In this document: one piece after another, positions 17,700 to 25,879 of the stretch | Position numbering within the stretch: position 1 is the stretch's first letter | Layout of the letters: every line of letters begins with the position of its first letter | Assembly (NCBI RefSeq): GCF_000709345.1 | Contig: NZ_KL448323.1 | Coordinates: forward strand, 3,190,516 to 3,254,515 | Reading direction: 5' to 3' | Source: Polaromonas glacialis | GTDB lineage: Bacteria; Pseudomonadota; Gammaproteobacteria; Burkholderiales; Burkholderiaceae_C | DNA: 64,000 nt | Notes under the pieces: generated by a model | Seen by the model: the letters and a program-made list of their open reading frames with translations, nothing else | Databases searched by the model: none | What the model was told of the DNA's origin: nothing | Program-made: the position numbers and the translations under genes

Positions 17700-18197
17700 A
17701 TGACAAAAAATATGAGTTTTATGCTTGATTTGATAGATTACCGAATTATTGACGCTTTGCAGCGCGATGGCGGCCTGAGCAATATCGAACTGGCCCGGCA
17801 GGTCCACCTGTCGCCCTCGCCCTGCCTGGCCCGGGTCAAGGCGCTGAAGGCCGCCGGCGTGATCGAACGCTATGTGGCGCTGACCAGCGCGGCAGCCTTG
17901 GGGCTGGGGCTGAACGTCTTTATTTCCATCAGCCTCAAGAGCCAGAGCAAGGCGGCGCTGGCCGAGTTCGAGCGGCGCATTGCCGAGCACGACGAGGTCA
18001 TGGAATGCTATTTGATGAGCGGCGACAGCGACTACCTGATCCGCGTGGCGATCGCCGACATTGCCGCGCTGGAGCAGTTCATCGTCGAGCAGCTCACGCC
18101 GATTCCGGGCATCGACAAGATCCGTTCGAGCTTCGCCCTCAAGCAGGTGCGCTACAAGACCGCGCTTCCGCTGCCCGCACTGGATCGCTTGCGGTGA
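17700..18197 (+). CDS. Lrp/AsnC-family regulator (MdeR-like by context)
   Basis: Product of 165 residues. An N-terminal winged helix (DLIDYRIIDALQRDGGLSNIELA, read as two parts, then PSPCLARVKALKAAGVI) and a C-terminal RAM ligand-binding domain (NVFISISL ... VMECYLMSGDSDYLIRVA ... LKQVRYKTALP). Three ATGs lie close together (17700, 17712, 17721) and none has a ribosome site; 17721 matches the usual start of the family best. It is divergent from the E1 gene, matching MdeR of P. putida, and probably senses methionine or a related amino acid. Confidence 0.9.
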   Translation: MTKNMSFMLDLIDYRIIDALQRDGGLSNIELARQVHLSPSPCLARVKALKAAGVIERYVALTSAAALGLGLNVFISISLKSQSKAALAEFERRIAEHDEVMECYLMSGDSDYLIRVAIADIAALEQFIVEQLTPIPGIDKIRSSFALKQVRYKTALPLPALDRLR

Positions 18198-18303
18198 GCT
18201 CTTGCGCGCAGACAATGCCTGTCGAGAAAACCATCCGCTTGCCCGTCAGCGTGAAGTCGCTCTGGCTTGGCGCAGGGCTGTGGGGCACTGACAAACGGCG
18301 CCA

Positions 18304-18882
18304 TCAGCGCAAATGCTTGGACAGCTTGGCGGCAAACAGCGCCGGAATGCCGACGCCGCGCCGGCCCGCGATGACTTCAAACGAGTCGCCGGCGCGCAGC
18401 GTTCCGGGCGTTTGCACCGCCAGATAAAAGCCGCAAAAGCCGGTCTGCGCCATCAGTTTTGACGCGCGGCCAAAGTCCATCGCGGCATTGAATTTGTAGC
18501 AGGGCTCGCGCGGCAGCGTCACGCGCAGCTCGCAGCCGGGAAACCTCAGCACGTCGCCGGCCCAGACGCCGGTTTCCAGCAGGCCTTCAAGCGTCAGGTT
18601 TTCACCCAGGCTGCCGGGGGGCAGGCTGTCGTCGATGTCGCCCAGCCCGGCTTGCCGCCGGGCCGCCTGCCAATAGGCGTAATGCTCCGACGGATAGGCA
18701 TAGACGGCTTTTTCCAGCCCGCCGTGAATCGACAGGTCGGCCTGCTCGTCGCCCAGCAGGCCCAGCGGCAGCACCGGCACGGCGCCAGCCACCGGCTGTT
18801 TGCCGTAGGCGCTCAGGATGCTGCGCTCGCCGATTTTGATGCGGCGCGCCGTTCCCACCTGAACCGAAAGAAGCTGCGGCAT
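18304..18882 (-). CDS. MOSC-domain protein (YiiM-like)
   Basis: Molybdenum-cofactor-related MOSC domain protein of 192 residues. Typical segments: VGTARRI, DLSIHGGLEKAVYAYPSEHY, SLGENLTLEGL, VWAGDVLRFPG, and the conserved cysteine in REPCYKF. YiiM-type proteins act with Moco to detoxify N-hydroxylated bases. The open frame extends to 18927, but the ATG at 18882 matches the family's start (MPQLLSVQVG) and avoids overlap with the lipoprotein gene. It is convergent to the lrp-like gene. Confidence 0.88.
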   Translation of the reverse strand: MPQLLSVQVGTARRIKIGERSILSAYGKQPVAGAVPVLPLGLLGDEQADLSIHGGLEKAVYAYPSEHYAYWQAARRQAGLGDIDDSLPPGSLGENLTLEGLLETGVWAGDVLRFPGCELRVTLPREPCYKFNAAMDFGRASKLMAQTGFCGFYLAVQTPGTLRAGDSFEVIAGRRGVGIPALFAAKLSKHLR

Positions 18883-18892
18883 GGCGCGCCGC

Positions 18893-19351
18893 TCAGTTCC
18901 AGCCGATGACGTCAAAGCCTTTTTCACTCAGGCAGCGCTGCACGAAGCTGCGGTAGACGCCATTGGGCCGGTCGTTGTGGAAAGCGCCCGACACGGCGCC
19001 GGCCGAGCCGCCGATGGCCGCGCCCGCCGCGCCGGCGCGCAACACGCCTTCGCTGCCCCGGCCGGTGATCAAGGCGCCGACCACCGACGCCACGCCGGCC
19101 GTGGCCGCGCCTTCGCCGGCGCGGCGCCCCACTTCGTTGGTGTTTTGCGTCGGACTCAGGCCCGATGCCTGCGCGCGCGACAGGCAGGCGTTCACTTCCA
19201 TCCGGCCCTGCGCATCGCCGACGCGGCTGAGCGTGGCATTGGGGTAGAGCACCGGCCTGGCCGAGGCGCTGCCCTCGCCGCTGCTGGCGCAGCCGGCCAG
19301 CCCCAGCAGCGCAATGGCCGCGAGCGGCAAAAGGCGGGTGGAAAAATTCAT
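18893..19351 (-). CDS. Glycine-zipper lipoprotein
   Basis: Outer-membrane type lipoprotein of 152 residues. Signal peptide MNFSTRLLPLAAIALLGLAGC with lipobox LAGC, then a glycine-zipper stretch (GAAGAAIGGSAGAVSGAF) that can insert in or span membranes, and a C-terminal CLSEKGFDVIGW with two cysteines in the tail region. The open frame runs to 19375; ATG 19351 is preferred because the lipoprotein signal begins there. The MOSC gene starts 11 bp downstream on the same strand. Confidence 0.82.
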   Translation of the reverse strand: MNFSTRLLPLAAIALLGLAGCASSGEGSASARPVLYPNATLSRVGDAQGRMEVNACLSRAQASGLSPTQNTNEVGRRAGEGAATAGVASVVGALITGRGSEGVLRAGAAGAAIGGSAGAVSGAFHNDRPNGVYRSFVQRCLSEKGFDVIGWN

Positions 19352-19473
19352 GGTGGGGGATACGGACATCTGCATGCCTTAAGGTTAGCGCAATTGCCGA
19401 AGGCCGCAAGAAGCGCCCGGCCATGCCAAGAAGGTAAACTTGCGGCAGTTTACCCAGCATTCCAGGAGCCCTC

Positions 19474-19641
19474 ATGAACCCTTCAGCCGAACACACCACC
19501 AACGCCGCCCACAGCAGCCCGACGCCCGCCGAAGAGCAGGACGCGGTTGACGCCATTGTCCCGATGATTCCCTTCGTGCTGCCCATCGTCGGCGGCGTGC
19601 TGATTTTCCTGCTGGCCTTCATCGCCGTGTCCATGGCTTGA
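19474..19641 (+). CDS. 55-residue single-span membrane protein
   Basis: A very short gene with a strong ribosome site (CAGGAG seven bases before ATG) and a rho-independent terminator about 30 bp after its TGA. The product has a polar, acidic N-terminal half (MNPSAEHTTN to EEQDAVDAI) and one hydrophobic segment (IPFVLPIVGGVLIFLLAFIA) near the C terminus. Gene signals at both ends make it credible. Function unknown; such peptides often modulate a larger membrane complex. Confidence 0.7.
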   Translation: MNPSAEHTTNAAHSSPTPAEEQDAVDAIVPMIPFVLPIVGGVLIFLLAFIAVSMA

Positions 19642-19669
19642 TCCGGCCTTGCCGCTGCCATGCCTGCTG

Positions 19670-19698
19670 AAAAAGTCCGCCGCGTGCGGACTTTTTTT
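19670..19698 (+). terminator. Rho-independent terminator
   Basis: Stem GTCCGC / GCGGAC with loop CGCGT, preceded by A5 and followed by T7; likely works in both directions. Confidence 0.88.
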
Positions 19699-19789
19699 GT
19701 TGGCAAGGCGCGCAGGCAGGGAAAACCTGGCCGCCAACAGGCTTGGCCGCCAGAGCGGCAGACACCCGGCAGAAATTGAAAGGGCTCGC

Positions 19790-20437
19790 ATGATGCATCC
19801 GGAAACGACTATTTTGAGGGTGCAAGGCCTGGTCTTCAGCCATTCGCCGCTGCCCGCGCCGCTGCTGTTTGACCGCCTGTCCTTTGTGCTGTCGCCCGGG
19901 GTGACCTGGCTGGGCGGCGGCGAAGGCAGCGGAAAAACCATGCTGCTCCGCTTGCTGGCCGGTGCCGTGCCCGCGAATACGCTGCAGGGCCAGTTTGAGC
20001 TCCACGGCGCTTGCCTGGCGCAAGACCCGTCCGCCTACCGGCGGCAGGTCGCCTGGCTGGACCCGCGCGATGGCGCACGCGACCTGCAAACCGCCCGCGA
20101 AATCTTTGCCGCCATGCCGGCGCACCACGCCGGCTGGAATCCGCAAGCGCTGCAGTTACACATTGCCGGGCTGAGCCTGGCGCCGCATCTGGACAAGGCG
20201 CTTTACATGATGTCCAGCGGCACCCGGCGCAAGGTGCTGATCGCCGCCGCGCTGGCGGCAAGCGCGCCGCTCACCCTGCTCGACCAGCCCTTCATGGCGC
20301 TGGACCGGCCGTCCATCGACTATTTGCTGGACTTGCTGGCCGAGGCGGCGCGCCACGCCGGCCGCGCCTGGATGGTGGCGGATTACGAAGCGCCGCCGGG
20401 CGTGGCGCTGTCAAGCACCGTTGAACTTCCCAGCTGA
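19790..20437 (+). CDS. ABC-type ATPase with altered catalytic residues
   Basis: Product of 215 residues. Walker A GGEGSGKT (43-50) is intact. The signature is SSGTRRK (142-148) rather than LSGGQ, Walker B reads LTLLDQPF with Gln166 in place of the catalytic glutamate, and the switch histidine region reads MVADYE without a histidine. No permease or binding-protein gene is adjacent. It may bind ATP yet hydrolyse it poorly, and may act as a regulatory or assembly factor. ATG 19790 has AAAGGG upstream; a second ATG follows at once. Confidence 0.75.
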   Translation: MMHPETTILRVQGLVFSHSPLPAPLLFDRLSFVLSPGVTWLGGGEGSGKTMLLRLLAGAVPANTLQGQFELHGACLAQDPSAYRRQVAWLDPRDGARDLQTAREIFAAMPAHHAGWNPQALQLHIAGLSLAPHLDKALYMMSSGTRRKVLIAAALAASAPLTLLDQPFMALDRPSIDYLLDLLAEAARHAGRAWMVADYEAPPGVALSSTVELPS

Positions 20438-20451
20438 ACCAAAAACAAGGC

Positions 20452-20509
20452 CAAATCAGCCTTTTTCGCTTTACCAGCTTGCACTTATAGCTATCAAAAA
20501 AATAGTTTT
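20452..20509 (-). repeat. CR-A interspersed element, copy 3
   Basis: Core ATAGCTATCAAAAAAATAG with arms and a CCTTTTTCG end on the left; lies directly downstream of the ABC-type ATPase gene. Confidence 0.65.
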
Positions 20510-20556
20510 TCTGTCAGCCTGACTGCTCCTGCCGTCGCGATGAAGGGCAACCTTTT

Positions 20557-20578
20557 GAGGTTAATCAAACATAACCTC
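20557..20578. promoter_or_regulatory. Inverted repeat upstream of pckG
   Basis: GAGGTTA and TAACCTC separated by 8 bp, about 200 bp before the pckG start. Symmetry and spacing fit a dimeric regulator site; no T-tract follows, so it is unlikely to be a terminator. Confidence 0.4.
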
Positions 20579-20776
20579 ATGTTTGTTTTGCATAACTTTT
20601 GCGTGTAACCCGGTGGTAACCGAAGCCGATGTTCCTAAAATGGCTCTCTGGCCAACCCGTGGTGAAGCAGCACAAAGCCGCATCCCGACAAACGTCCGCA
20701 CGCCACCGCAGTTGTCAACCGCGCCGTTGCCTGACGTTTATCGAAATCCCGCTTTTTTACTTTGGAGTTTTTTTCG

Positions 20777-22645
20777 ATGAACCAACCTAGCATGCAAGGG
20801 CTTGAAATCAATACGCCCGCCTACGTCAAGAACGCAAGACTGATTGCCTGGGTCGCCGACATGGCGCTCCTGTGCAAGCCCGACGCCGTGTACTGGTGCG
20901 ACGGCAGCGACGCCGAATACCAGGGCCTGTGCCAGCAGCTGGTGGACGCCGGCACCTTCAAAAAACTCAATGAAGCCAAGCGTCCGAACAGTTTCCTGGC
21001 CTGCTCCGACCCGAGCGACGTGGCCCGCGTCGAGGACCGCACCTACATCTGCTCGGCGTTGAAGGAAAACGCCGGCCCGACCAACAACTGGATGGAACCC
21101 AGCGAGATGCGCGCAACGCTGCAGCCGCTGTTCGACGGCTGCATGAAGGGCCGCACGATGTACGTCGTGCCGTTCAGCATGGGTCCGCTGGGCTCGCCGA
21201 TTGCACACATCGGCATCGAGCTGTCCGACAGCCCGTACGTGGCCGTCAACATGAAGATCATGACGCGCATGGGCAAGGCGGTGTTCGACGTGCTCGGCGC
21301 CGAAGGCAACTTCGTTCCCTGCGTGCACACCGTCGGCGCGCCGCTGGCCGAAGGCCAACAGGACGTGGCCTGGCCGTGCAACACCACCAAGTACATCGTG
21401 CATTACCCCGAAACGCGCGAAATCTGGTCCTACGGCTCGGGCTATGGCGGCAATGCGCTGCTGGGCAAGAAATGCTTTGCGCTGCGCATCGCGTCCAACA
21501 TGGGCCGCGACGAAGGCTGGCTGGCCGAGCACATGCTGATCCTGGGCGTGACCAATCCAGCTGGCAAAAAATACCATGTGGCGGCGGCGTTTCCGAGCGC
21601 CTGCGGCAAGACCAACTTCTCGATGCTGGTGCCGCCTGCCGGCTTTGACGGCTGGAAGGTCACCACCATTGGCGACGACATCGCCTGGATCAAGCCCGCC
21701 GCCGACGGCAAGCTCTACGCCATCAACCCCGAAGCCGGCTACTTTGGCGTGGCCCCCGGCACCAACATGCTGACCAACCCGAACTGCATGCTGAGCGTTC
21801 GCGGCAACACGATTTTCACCAACGTCGCGCTGACCGACGACGGCGATGTGTGGTGGGAAGGCATGGAGCAGGACGCGCCCGGCAAGGCACTGCCCGCGCA
21901 CCTGATCGACTGGCAAGGCAAGGACTGGACGCCGCAAATCGCCAGGGAAACCGGCGCCAAGGCCGCGCACCCCAATTCGCGCTTCACCGTCGCTGCCACC
22001 AACAACCCGGCGCTCGACAGCGCCTGGGACGACCCGAAAGGCGTGGCGATTGACGCCTTCATCTTCGGCGGCCGCCGCTCGACCACCGTGCCGCTGGTGA
22101 CCGAGGCGCGCAGCTGGGTCGAAGGCGTGTACATGGCCGCGACCATGGGCAGCGAAACCACCGCCGCCGCCGCCGGCCAAGCCGGCGTGGTGCGCCGCGA
22201 CCCGTTCGCCATGCTGCCCTTCATGGGCTACAACATGAGCGACTACTTCCAGCACTGGCTCGACCTGGGCGAAAAGCTGGCCGCTTCCGGCGCCACGCTG
22301 CCGAAAATCTACACCACCAACTGGTTCCGCAAGGGCGCCGACGGCAAGTTCGTCTGGCCCGGCTACGGCGAGAACATGCGCGTGCTGGCCTGGATGATCG
22401 ACCGCATCGAAGGCAAGGGCCAGGGCGAGGACCATGTGACCGGCGTCAGCCCGAGCTATGAAGACCTGAACTGGACCGGCCTGGACTTCAGCGCCGAGCA
22501 GTTCAACACCGTCACCAGCATCGACAAGGCCGCCTGGCAGAAAGAGCTGGAACTGCATGCCGAGCTGTTCAAGCAGCTGGCCTACCACCTGCCCAAGGAA
22601 CTGGGCGACACCAAGGCCGAGATCGAGCGCCGCCTGGCGGCCTGA
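20777..22645 (+). CDS. pckG: Phosphoenolpyruvate carboxykinase (GTP)
   Basis: Gluconeogenic enzyme of 622 residues converting oxaloacetate and GTP to phosphoenolpyruvate, GDP and CO2. The GTP-type signature [10 protein letters not shown] (272-281), with the reactive cysteine at 276, and the metal/PEP segments [18 protein letters not shown] and NWFRKG are present; full family length. ATG 20777 follows GGAG by nine bases. Two hairpins lie after the stop, so the gene is probably transcribed alone. Confidence 0.97.
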   Translation: MNQPSMQGLEINTPAYVKNARLIAWVADMALLCKPDAVYWCDGSDAEYQGLCQQLVDAGTFKKLNEAKRPNSFLACSDPSDVARVEDRTYICSALKENAGPTNNWMEPSEMRATLQPLFDGCMKGRTMYVVPFSMGPLGSPIAHIGIELSDSPYVAVNMKIMTRMGKAVFDVLGAEGNFVPCVHTVGAPLAEGQQDVAWPCNTTKYIVHYPETREIWSYGSGYGGNALLGKKCFALRIASNMGRDEGWLAEHMLILGVTNPAGKKYHVAAAFPSACGKTNFSMLVPPAGFDGWKVTTIGDDIAWIKPAADGKLYAINPEAGYFGVAPGTNMLTNPNCMLSVRGNTIFTNVALTDDGDVWWEGMEQDAPGKALPAHLIDWQGKDWTPQIARETGAKAAHPNSRFTVAATNNPALDSAWDDPKGVAIDAFIFGGRRSTTVPLVTEARSWVEGVYMAATMGSETTAAAAGQAGVVRRDPFAMLPFMGYNMSDYFQHWLDLGEKLAASGATLPKIYTTNWFRKGADGKFVWPGYGENMRVLAWMIDRIEGKGQGEDHVTGVSPSYEDLNWTGLDFSAEQFNTVTSIDKAAWQKELELHAELFKQLAYHLPKELGDTKAEIERRLAA

Positions 22646-22653
22646 AGAAAGAG

Positions 22654-22700
22654 CCCGTGTAACAGGCCAGCGCATGAACCGCACTGGCCTGTTGCACGGG
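22654..22700 (+). repeat. Long imperfect hairpin after pckG
   Basis: CCCGTG-T-AACAGGCCAG pairs with CTGGCCTGTT-G-CACGGG around a 13-base loop. It lacks a T-tract; it may stabilise the mRNA 3' end or help the terminator that follows. Confidence 0.6.
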
Positions 22701-22732
22701 CAGGTCGTGGCGTGCAAACGACAGCACGACGC

Positions 22733-22762
22733 AAAAAAGCCACCTGACCAGGTGGCTTTTTT
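22733..22762. terminator. Bidirectional rho-independent terminator between pckG and the convergent gene
   Basis: A6 then GCCACCT / AGGTGGC around GACC, then T6. Confidence 0.9.
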
Positions 22763-22804
22763 CATGGCCGCCGACTGAGCGGCGGCGTTTGGAAAACTAT
22801 TCGT

Positions 22805-23329
22805 TCAAAAGTAGTGACGCTCGTAGGCGCGCTGCATGGAATAGCTGCGCGACTTCGTTGCGCGCTCGGCCTTCAGGGCCTGGGTGGGTGCGACCGAATC
22901 CGTGGTGACATTCGCCTCGCTGCGCGACATCGCGCACTGCAGGTCGGCCATCACGCGGTCGTCCTGCCGGGCGATGGCCCACAGGCGCTGGTCGGCGCGG
23001 GCTTCGGCGATGCTGCGCGACCAGTCGTCGAGGCTGCTGCTGATGCGCTGACCGGCGGCGCGCAGGGTGCCGGCGAAGAAGGCCAGCAGCGCGAACAGCG
23101 CGATCCACAGCGCCATCCAGATCATCAGCAAGTGGCTTTCATCCGTGCTGTCCATGACTTCATAAGCCACCGCAGCCACCGCCGCCGCCACGGCGGAGCC
23201 CAGCAGCAGCACCACGCCGCGCTTGCCCGACACATTGCGCGGAACCTGCTGGGCGGCGTCCATCAGGGCCTCCATGCGGTCGGCGCCGTGGTGATGGTCG
23301 GGGTGAGGGGTGTTGATAAAGCTGGTCAT
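22805..23329 (-). CDS. Small inner-membrane protein with two helices
   Basis: Product of 174 residues without a recognised family. After a His-rich start (TPHPDHHHGADRMEALMDAA) come two adjacent hydrophobic helices (VVLLLGSAVAAAVAAVAYEV and LLMIWMALWIALFALLAFFA), then a basic, helical cytoplasmic tail. The start at 23329 has AAGGA seven bases upstream; the open frame reaches 23434 but lacks a better site. Divergent from a LysR-type gene, which may control it. Confidence 0.75.
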   Translation of the reverse strand: MTSFINTPHPDHHHGADRMEALMDAAQQVPRNVSGKRGVVLLLGSAVAAAVAAVAYEVMDSTDESHLLMIWMALWIALFALLAFFAGTLRAAGQRISSSLDDWSRSIAEARADQRLWAIARQDDRVMADLQCAMSRSEANVTTDSVAPTQALKAERATKSRSYSMQRAYERHYF

Positions 23330-23382
23330 GATGATTTCCTTGGGTCTGGTTAGCTTCCATGTATGGGTAGCGGGTAGGGAGA

Positions 23383-23402
23383 TATTAGGGTTTTTACTAA
23401 TA
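23383..23402. promoter_or_regulatory. Candidate LysR-type operator
   Basis: TATTAG and CTAATA are perfect 6-bp arms separated by 8 bases, in the 130-bp spacer of the divergent membrane-protein and LysR genes. This is the T-N11-A style of LysR sites. Confidence 0.5.
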
Positions 23403-23459
23403 CTGTTCAACTTTATATATGTGATGTTCGTCATTCATAAAATTGATGACTGAACCGTG

Positions 23460-24434
23460 ATGTCTTCACCGAAACCTTTCAAGCCGCCGAACTTCCGCAC
23501 GCTCGACCTGAACCTGCTGCGCGTGTTCGACGAGGTCATGGCCGAGCGCAGCCTGACGCGGGCCGCGCGCAACCTGTCGCTGACACAGCCCGCCGTCAGC
23601 AACGCCCTGAGCCGGTTGCGCGAAACCCTGGGCGACGAGCTGGTGCAGCGCAGCGGCCAGGGCATGGCGCCCACGCCACGCGCCGTGGTGATCTGGCCCG
23701 CCGTGCGCGAAGCCCTGCGGCAGTTGCAGGCGTCACTGGTTCCCGATGAATTCGTGCCGGGACAGGCGAGCAGCAGCTTTGTGCTGGCGATGGCCGACGC
23801 GACGGCCGCCGAGCTGATACCGGGCTTGAGCGAAACGCTGGAGCACGAAGCGCCTGGCGTGAGCATACGGGTTCTGCCCCTGACCACGCGCGACCCGCGG
23901 CAGATGCTGGACACCGAGGCCTGCGATCTGGCCATCGGCCATTTCCCGTCGGTGCTGCCCGACCTGACGGTCAAGGCGCAAAACGGCGAGGCGATGCCGT
24001 TTTATTTCCAGCGGCTGTATGACGGCGAATATGTCTGCGTGATGCGCAAGGACCATCCGCTGGCCGGCGGGCGGCTGAGCCTGGACGACTTTTGCGCGGC
24101 CCGGCACATGCTGGTGAGTTTTTCCGGCCGGCCTTATGGCTTCATCGACGAGTCGCTGGCCGCGCTGGGGCGGGAGCGGCGGGTGGTGCTGACCGTGAAC
24201 CAGTTCTTTACCGCCGGCCGGGTGGTCGCCCACTCCAACCTGCTCACGGTGCTGCCGCGCCATTTTGTGCGCGTCACCGGCTTTGCCGCCGAACTGGCGC
24301 TGCAGCCCCTGCCGTTTGCGGTGTCGCCGGTGCATGTGGACTCGCTGTGGCACCGGCGTTCGGACCGGCTCGGCGCGCATGCCTGGCTGCGGCGTGCCGT
24401 CCTGCGGGCGGCTGAGAAGGCCTTCACGGCCTGA
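23460..24434 (+). CDS. LysR-family transcriptional regulator (NodD/LinR-like)
   Basis: Product of 324 residues from ATG 23460 (a GTG lies directly before). DNA-binding helix-turn-helix near the N terminus: LNLLRVFDEVMAERSLTRAA, then NLSLTQPAVSNALSRLRETLGDELVQR; the rest is the co-inducer binding domain (DLAIGHFP, CVMRKDHPLA). The VMAERSLTRAA and QPAVSNAL forms are typical of the NodD/NahR/LinR branch that senses aromatic or phenolic compounds, but no catabolic genes are adjacent. It is divergent from the small membrane protein. Confidence 0.9.
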   Translation: MSSPKPFKPPNFRTLDLNLLRVFDEVMAERSLTRAARNLSLTQPAVSNALSRLRETLGDELVQRSGQGMAPTPRAVVIWPAVREALRQLQASLVPDEFVPGQASSSFVLAMADATAAELIPGLSETLEHEAPGVSIRVLPLTTRDPRQMLDTEACDLAIGHFPSVLPDLTVKAQNGEAMPFYFQRLYDGEYVCVMRKDHPLAGGRLSLDDFCAARHMLVSFSGRPYGFIDESLAALGRERRVVLTVNQFFTAGRVVAHSNLLTVLPRHFVRVTGFAAELALQPLPFAVSPVHVDSLWHRRSDRLGAHAWLRRAVLRAAEKAFTA

Positions 24435-24470
24435 AAAACCCGACCGTGCTTTTGCGCGGGCGGCTGGCGC

Positions 24471-24647
24471 TCAGCGAATGACGCTCAGGAAGGCGCGGGC
24501 TGCGCCGCGCAGCTCCTGCGCCTGGCGCGGGTCGCGTCCGGCGCCGGCGTCGGCGCGCTCCATCAACTGGTGCGCCACCTCGCTGGCGGGCGCCAGCGCG
24601 TTGCGTGAAGACATGAAAGAGGCAATTTTGGAGAGAATGCGAAACAT
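24471..24647 (-). CDS. 58-residue basic helical protein
   Basis: Short minus-strand gene in the space after the LysR gene. The product starts MFRILSKIASFMSSRNALAP, continues as an amphipathic helix (ASEVAHQLMERADA) and ends LRGAARAFLSVIR. The frame has strong GC-third-position bias and a plausible start, but only a weak ribosome site. A GGGTTTTCCC motif about 50 bp upstream may belong to its promoter. Function unknown. Confidence 0.55.
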   Translation of the reverse strand: MFRILSKIASFMSSRNALAPASEVAHQLMERADAGAGRDPRQAQELRGAARAFLSVIR

Positions 24648-24830
24648 AAAAACTCAGTGCGGTATTAAAAATGGTGACAGGGATAGAGTAAGGGTTTTCC
24701 CTAGGTTTACAAGCCGGGGCAGGTCACAAACCCATGCCGATACGGCATGGCCGCATTCAAAATGGTCTTTGCACCAGGGTAAAAAGCACCGGTGCAGGAG
24801 GAATTCCGCACCTTCCCGCACAATCGGCCC

Positions 24831-25697
24831 GTGAACATCCAGCTTCTTTCCGACCTGCATCTTGAGTCCAACCCCTACTTCAAACCCACGCCGCTGCCCG
24901 GCGCCGACGTGCTGGTGCTGGCGGGCGACATCGGCTCCTATCAGCAGGGTTCGCTGCTGACCAGCCTGGCGATTGACGACTTTGGCCTGGCGCGGTTTTC
25001 GCCCTTGCCGGCGGCGCAGGGCGGCGCGCTCTGGCCGACGCCGGTGCTGTTCGTGCCGGGCAACCATGAATACGACGGACTCGAATTCGATGAAGCCGAC
25101 GCCCGGCTGCGCGAAGCCTGCCAGCGCCTGGGAATCGTCTGGCTGGAACGCGAATGCGTGCGGCTGCAGGGCGTGCGCTTCATCGGCTGCACCTTGTGGA
25201 CCGATTTTGATGCGCTGACGACCAGCGCCAACAGCAGGGACCCGGCAGCGCCAGGCCGCATCACGCTGGGCGAGCAGCTCAAGATGCGCGAAAAAGCCTT
25301 TCGCGCGGCCAATTTTTACCTCAAGAAGAACCATGCCCTGCGCCAGGGCCAGCCCGTGCTTGCCGAAGCCCTGCGCGAGGAGGGCCTGCGCAGCCAGGCC
25401 TGGCTGCGTGAGGCGCTGGCAGTGCCCTTTGACGGCCCCACGGTGGTGGTGACGCACTTTGCGCCCAGCCTGCTCAGCGCCGACCCGCGCTATGGGCTGA
25501 CGCCGGGGTCGGCCGGGTTCTGCAATTCGCTGGACGACCTGCTGCCGCTGGCCAGGGTCTGGCTGCACGGCCACCTGCATTGCCCGAACGACTACGTCAG
25601 GCAGGGCTGCCGCGTGGTGGCCAATCCGCTGGGTTACGCGCGCAAGGGCGAGCAGCAAGGCTTCCGGCCGTCGCTGCGCATTGCGGTTCATCCATAG
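24831..25697 (+). CDS. Metallophosphoesterase
   Basis: Calcineurin-like phosphoesterase of 288 residues. Di-metal motifs in order: SDLHLE (D-x-H), LAGDIG, PGNHEYD, a THFAPS segment and HGHLH near the C terminus. Start GTG 24831 (VNIQLLSDLHLE) fits the family, since the first metal motif normally follows within about eight residues; an AGGAGG at 24796-24802 lies too far upstream for it and the frame is open to 24792, so a longer form is possible. Substrate unknown. A CR-B element follows the gene. Confidence 0.88.
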   Translation: MNIQLLSDLHLESNPYFKPTPLPGADVLVLAGDIGSYQQGSLLTSLAIDDFGLARFSPLPAAQGGALWPTPVLFVPGNHEYDGLEFDEADARLREACQRLGIVWLERECVRLQGVRFIGCTLWTDFDALTTSANSRDPAAPGRITLGEQLKMREKAFRAANFYLKKNHALRQGQPVLAEALREEGLRSQAWLREALAVPFDGPTVVVTHFAPSLLSADPRYGLTPGSAGFCNSLDDLLPLARVWLHGHLHCPNDYVRQGCRVVANPLGYARKGEQQGFRPSLRIAVHP

Positions 25698-25746
25698 CCT
25701 GACAGGGGGTGTTGAATTGTCGCGCCAGCGGCCTGCCGGTGGCTAT

Positions 25747-25847
25747 TTCCGTTTCCAAATCAATCCGAGATTAGGCGCGAAGCCGCGGACAGTGCTTTGG
25801 CACGGCAAGGCGAAGCAACGACATATCGGATTGATTTGGAAGCGGAA
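25747..25847. repeat. CR-B hairpin element, copy 2
   Basis: 101 bp; the 25-bp outer arms differ from full pairing at only two positions. Located between the phosphoesterase gene and uspA, 33 bp before the UspA start codon. Confidence 0.85.
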
Positions 25848-25879
25848 TAAACTACGGTATTGACCAAGGAGCACACACC

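Larger units (their letters stand above)
20438..20776. other. 339-bp leader region of pckG
   Basis: No gene seen. It contains one CR-A copy (20452-20509), the inverted repeat at 20557-20578, AT-rich promoter-like sequence around 20575-20605, and the GGAG ribosome site nine bases before the pckG ATG. Confidence 0.55.

Noticed and set aside
20738..22765. 675-codon minus-strand ORF opposite pckG
   Set aside because: Shadow frame; pckG has all family motifs.
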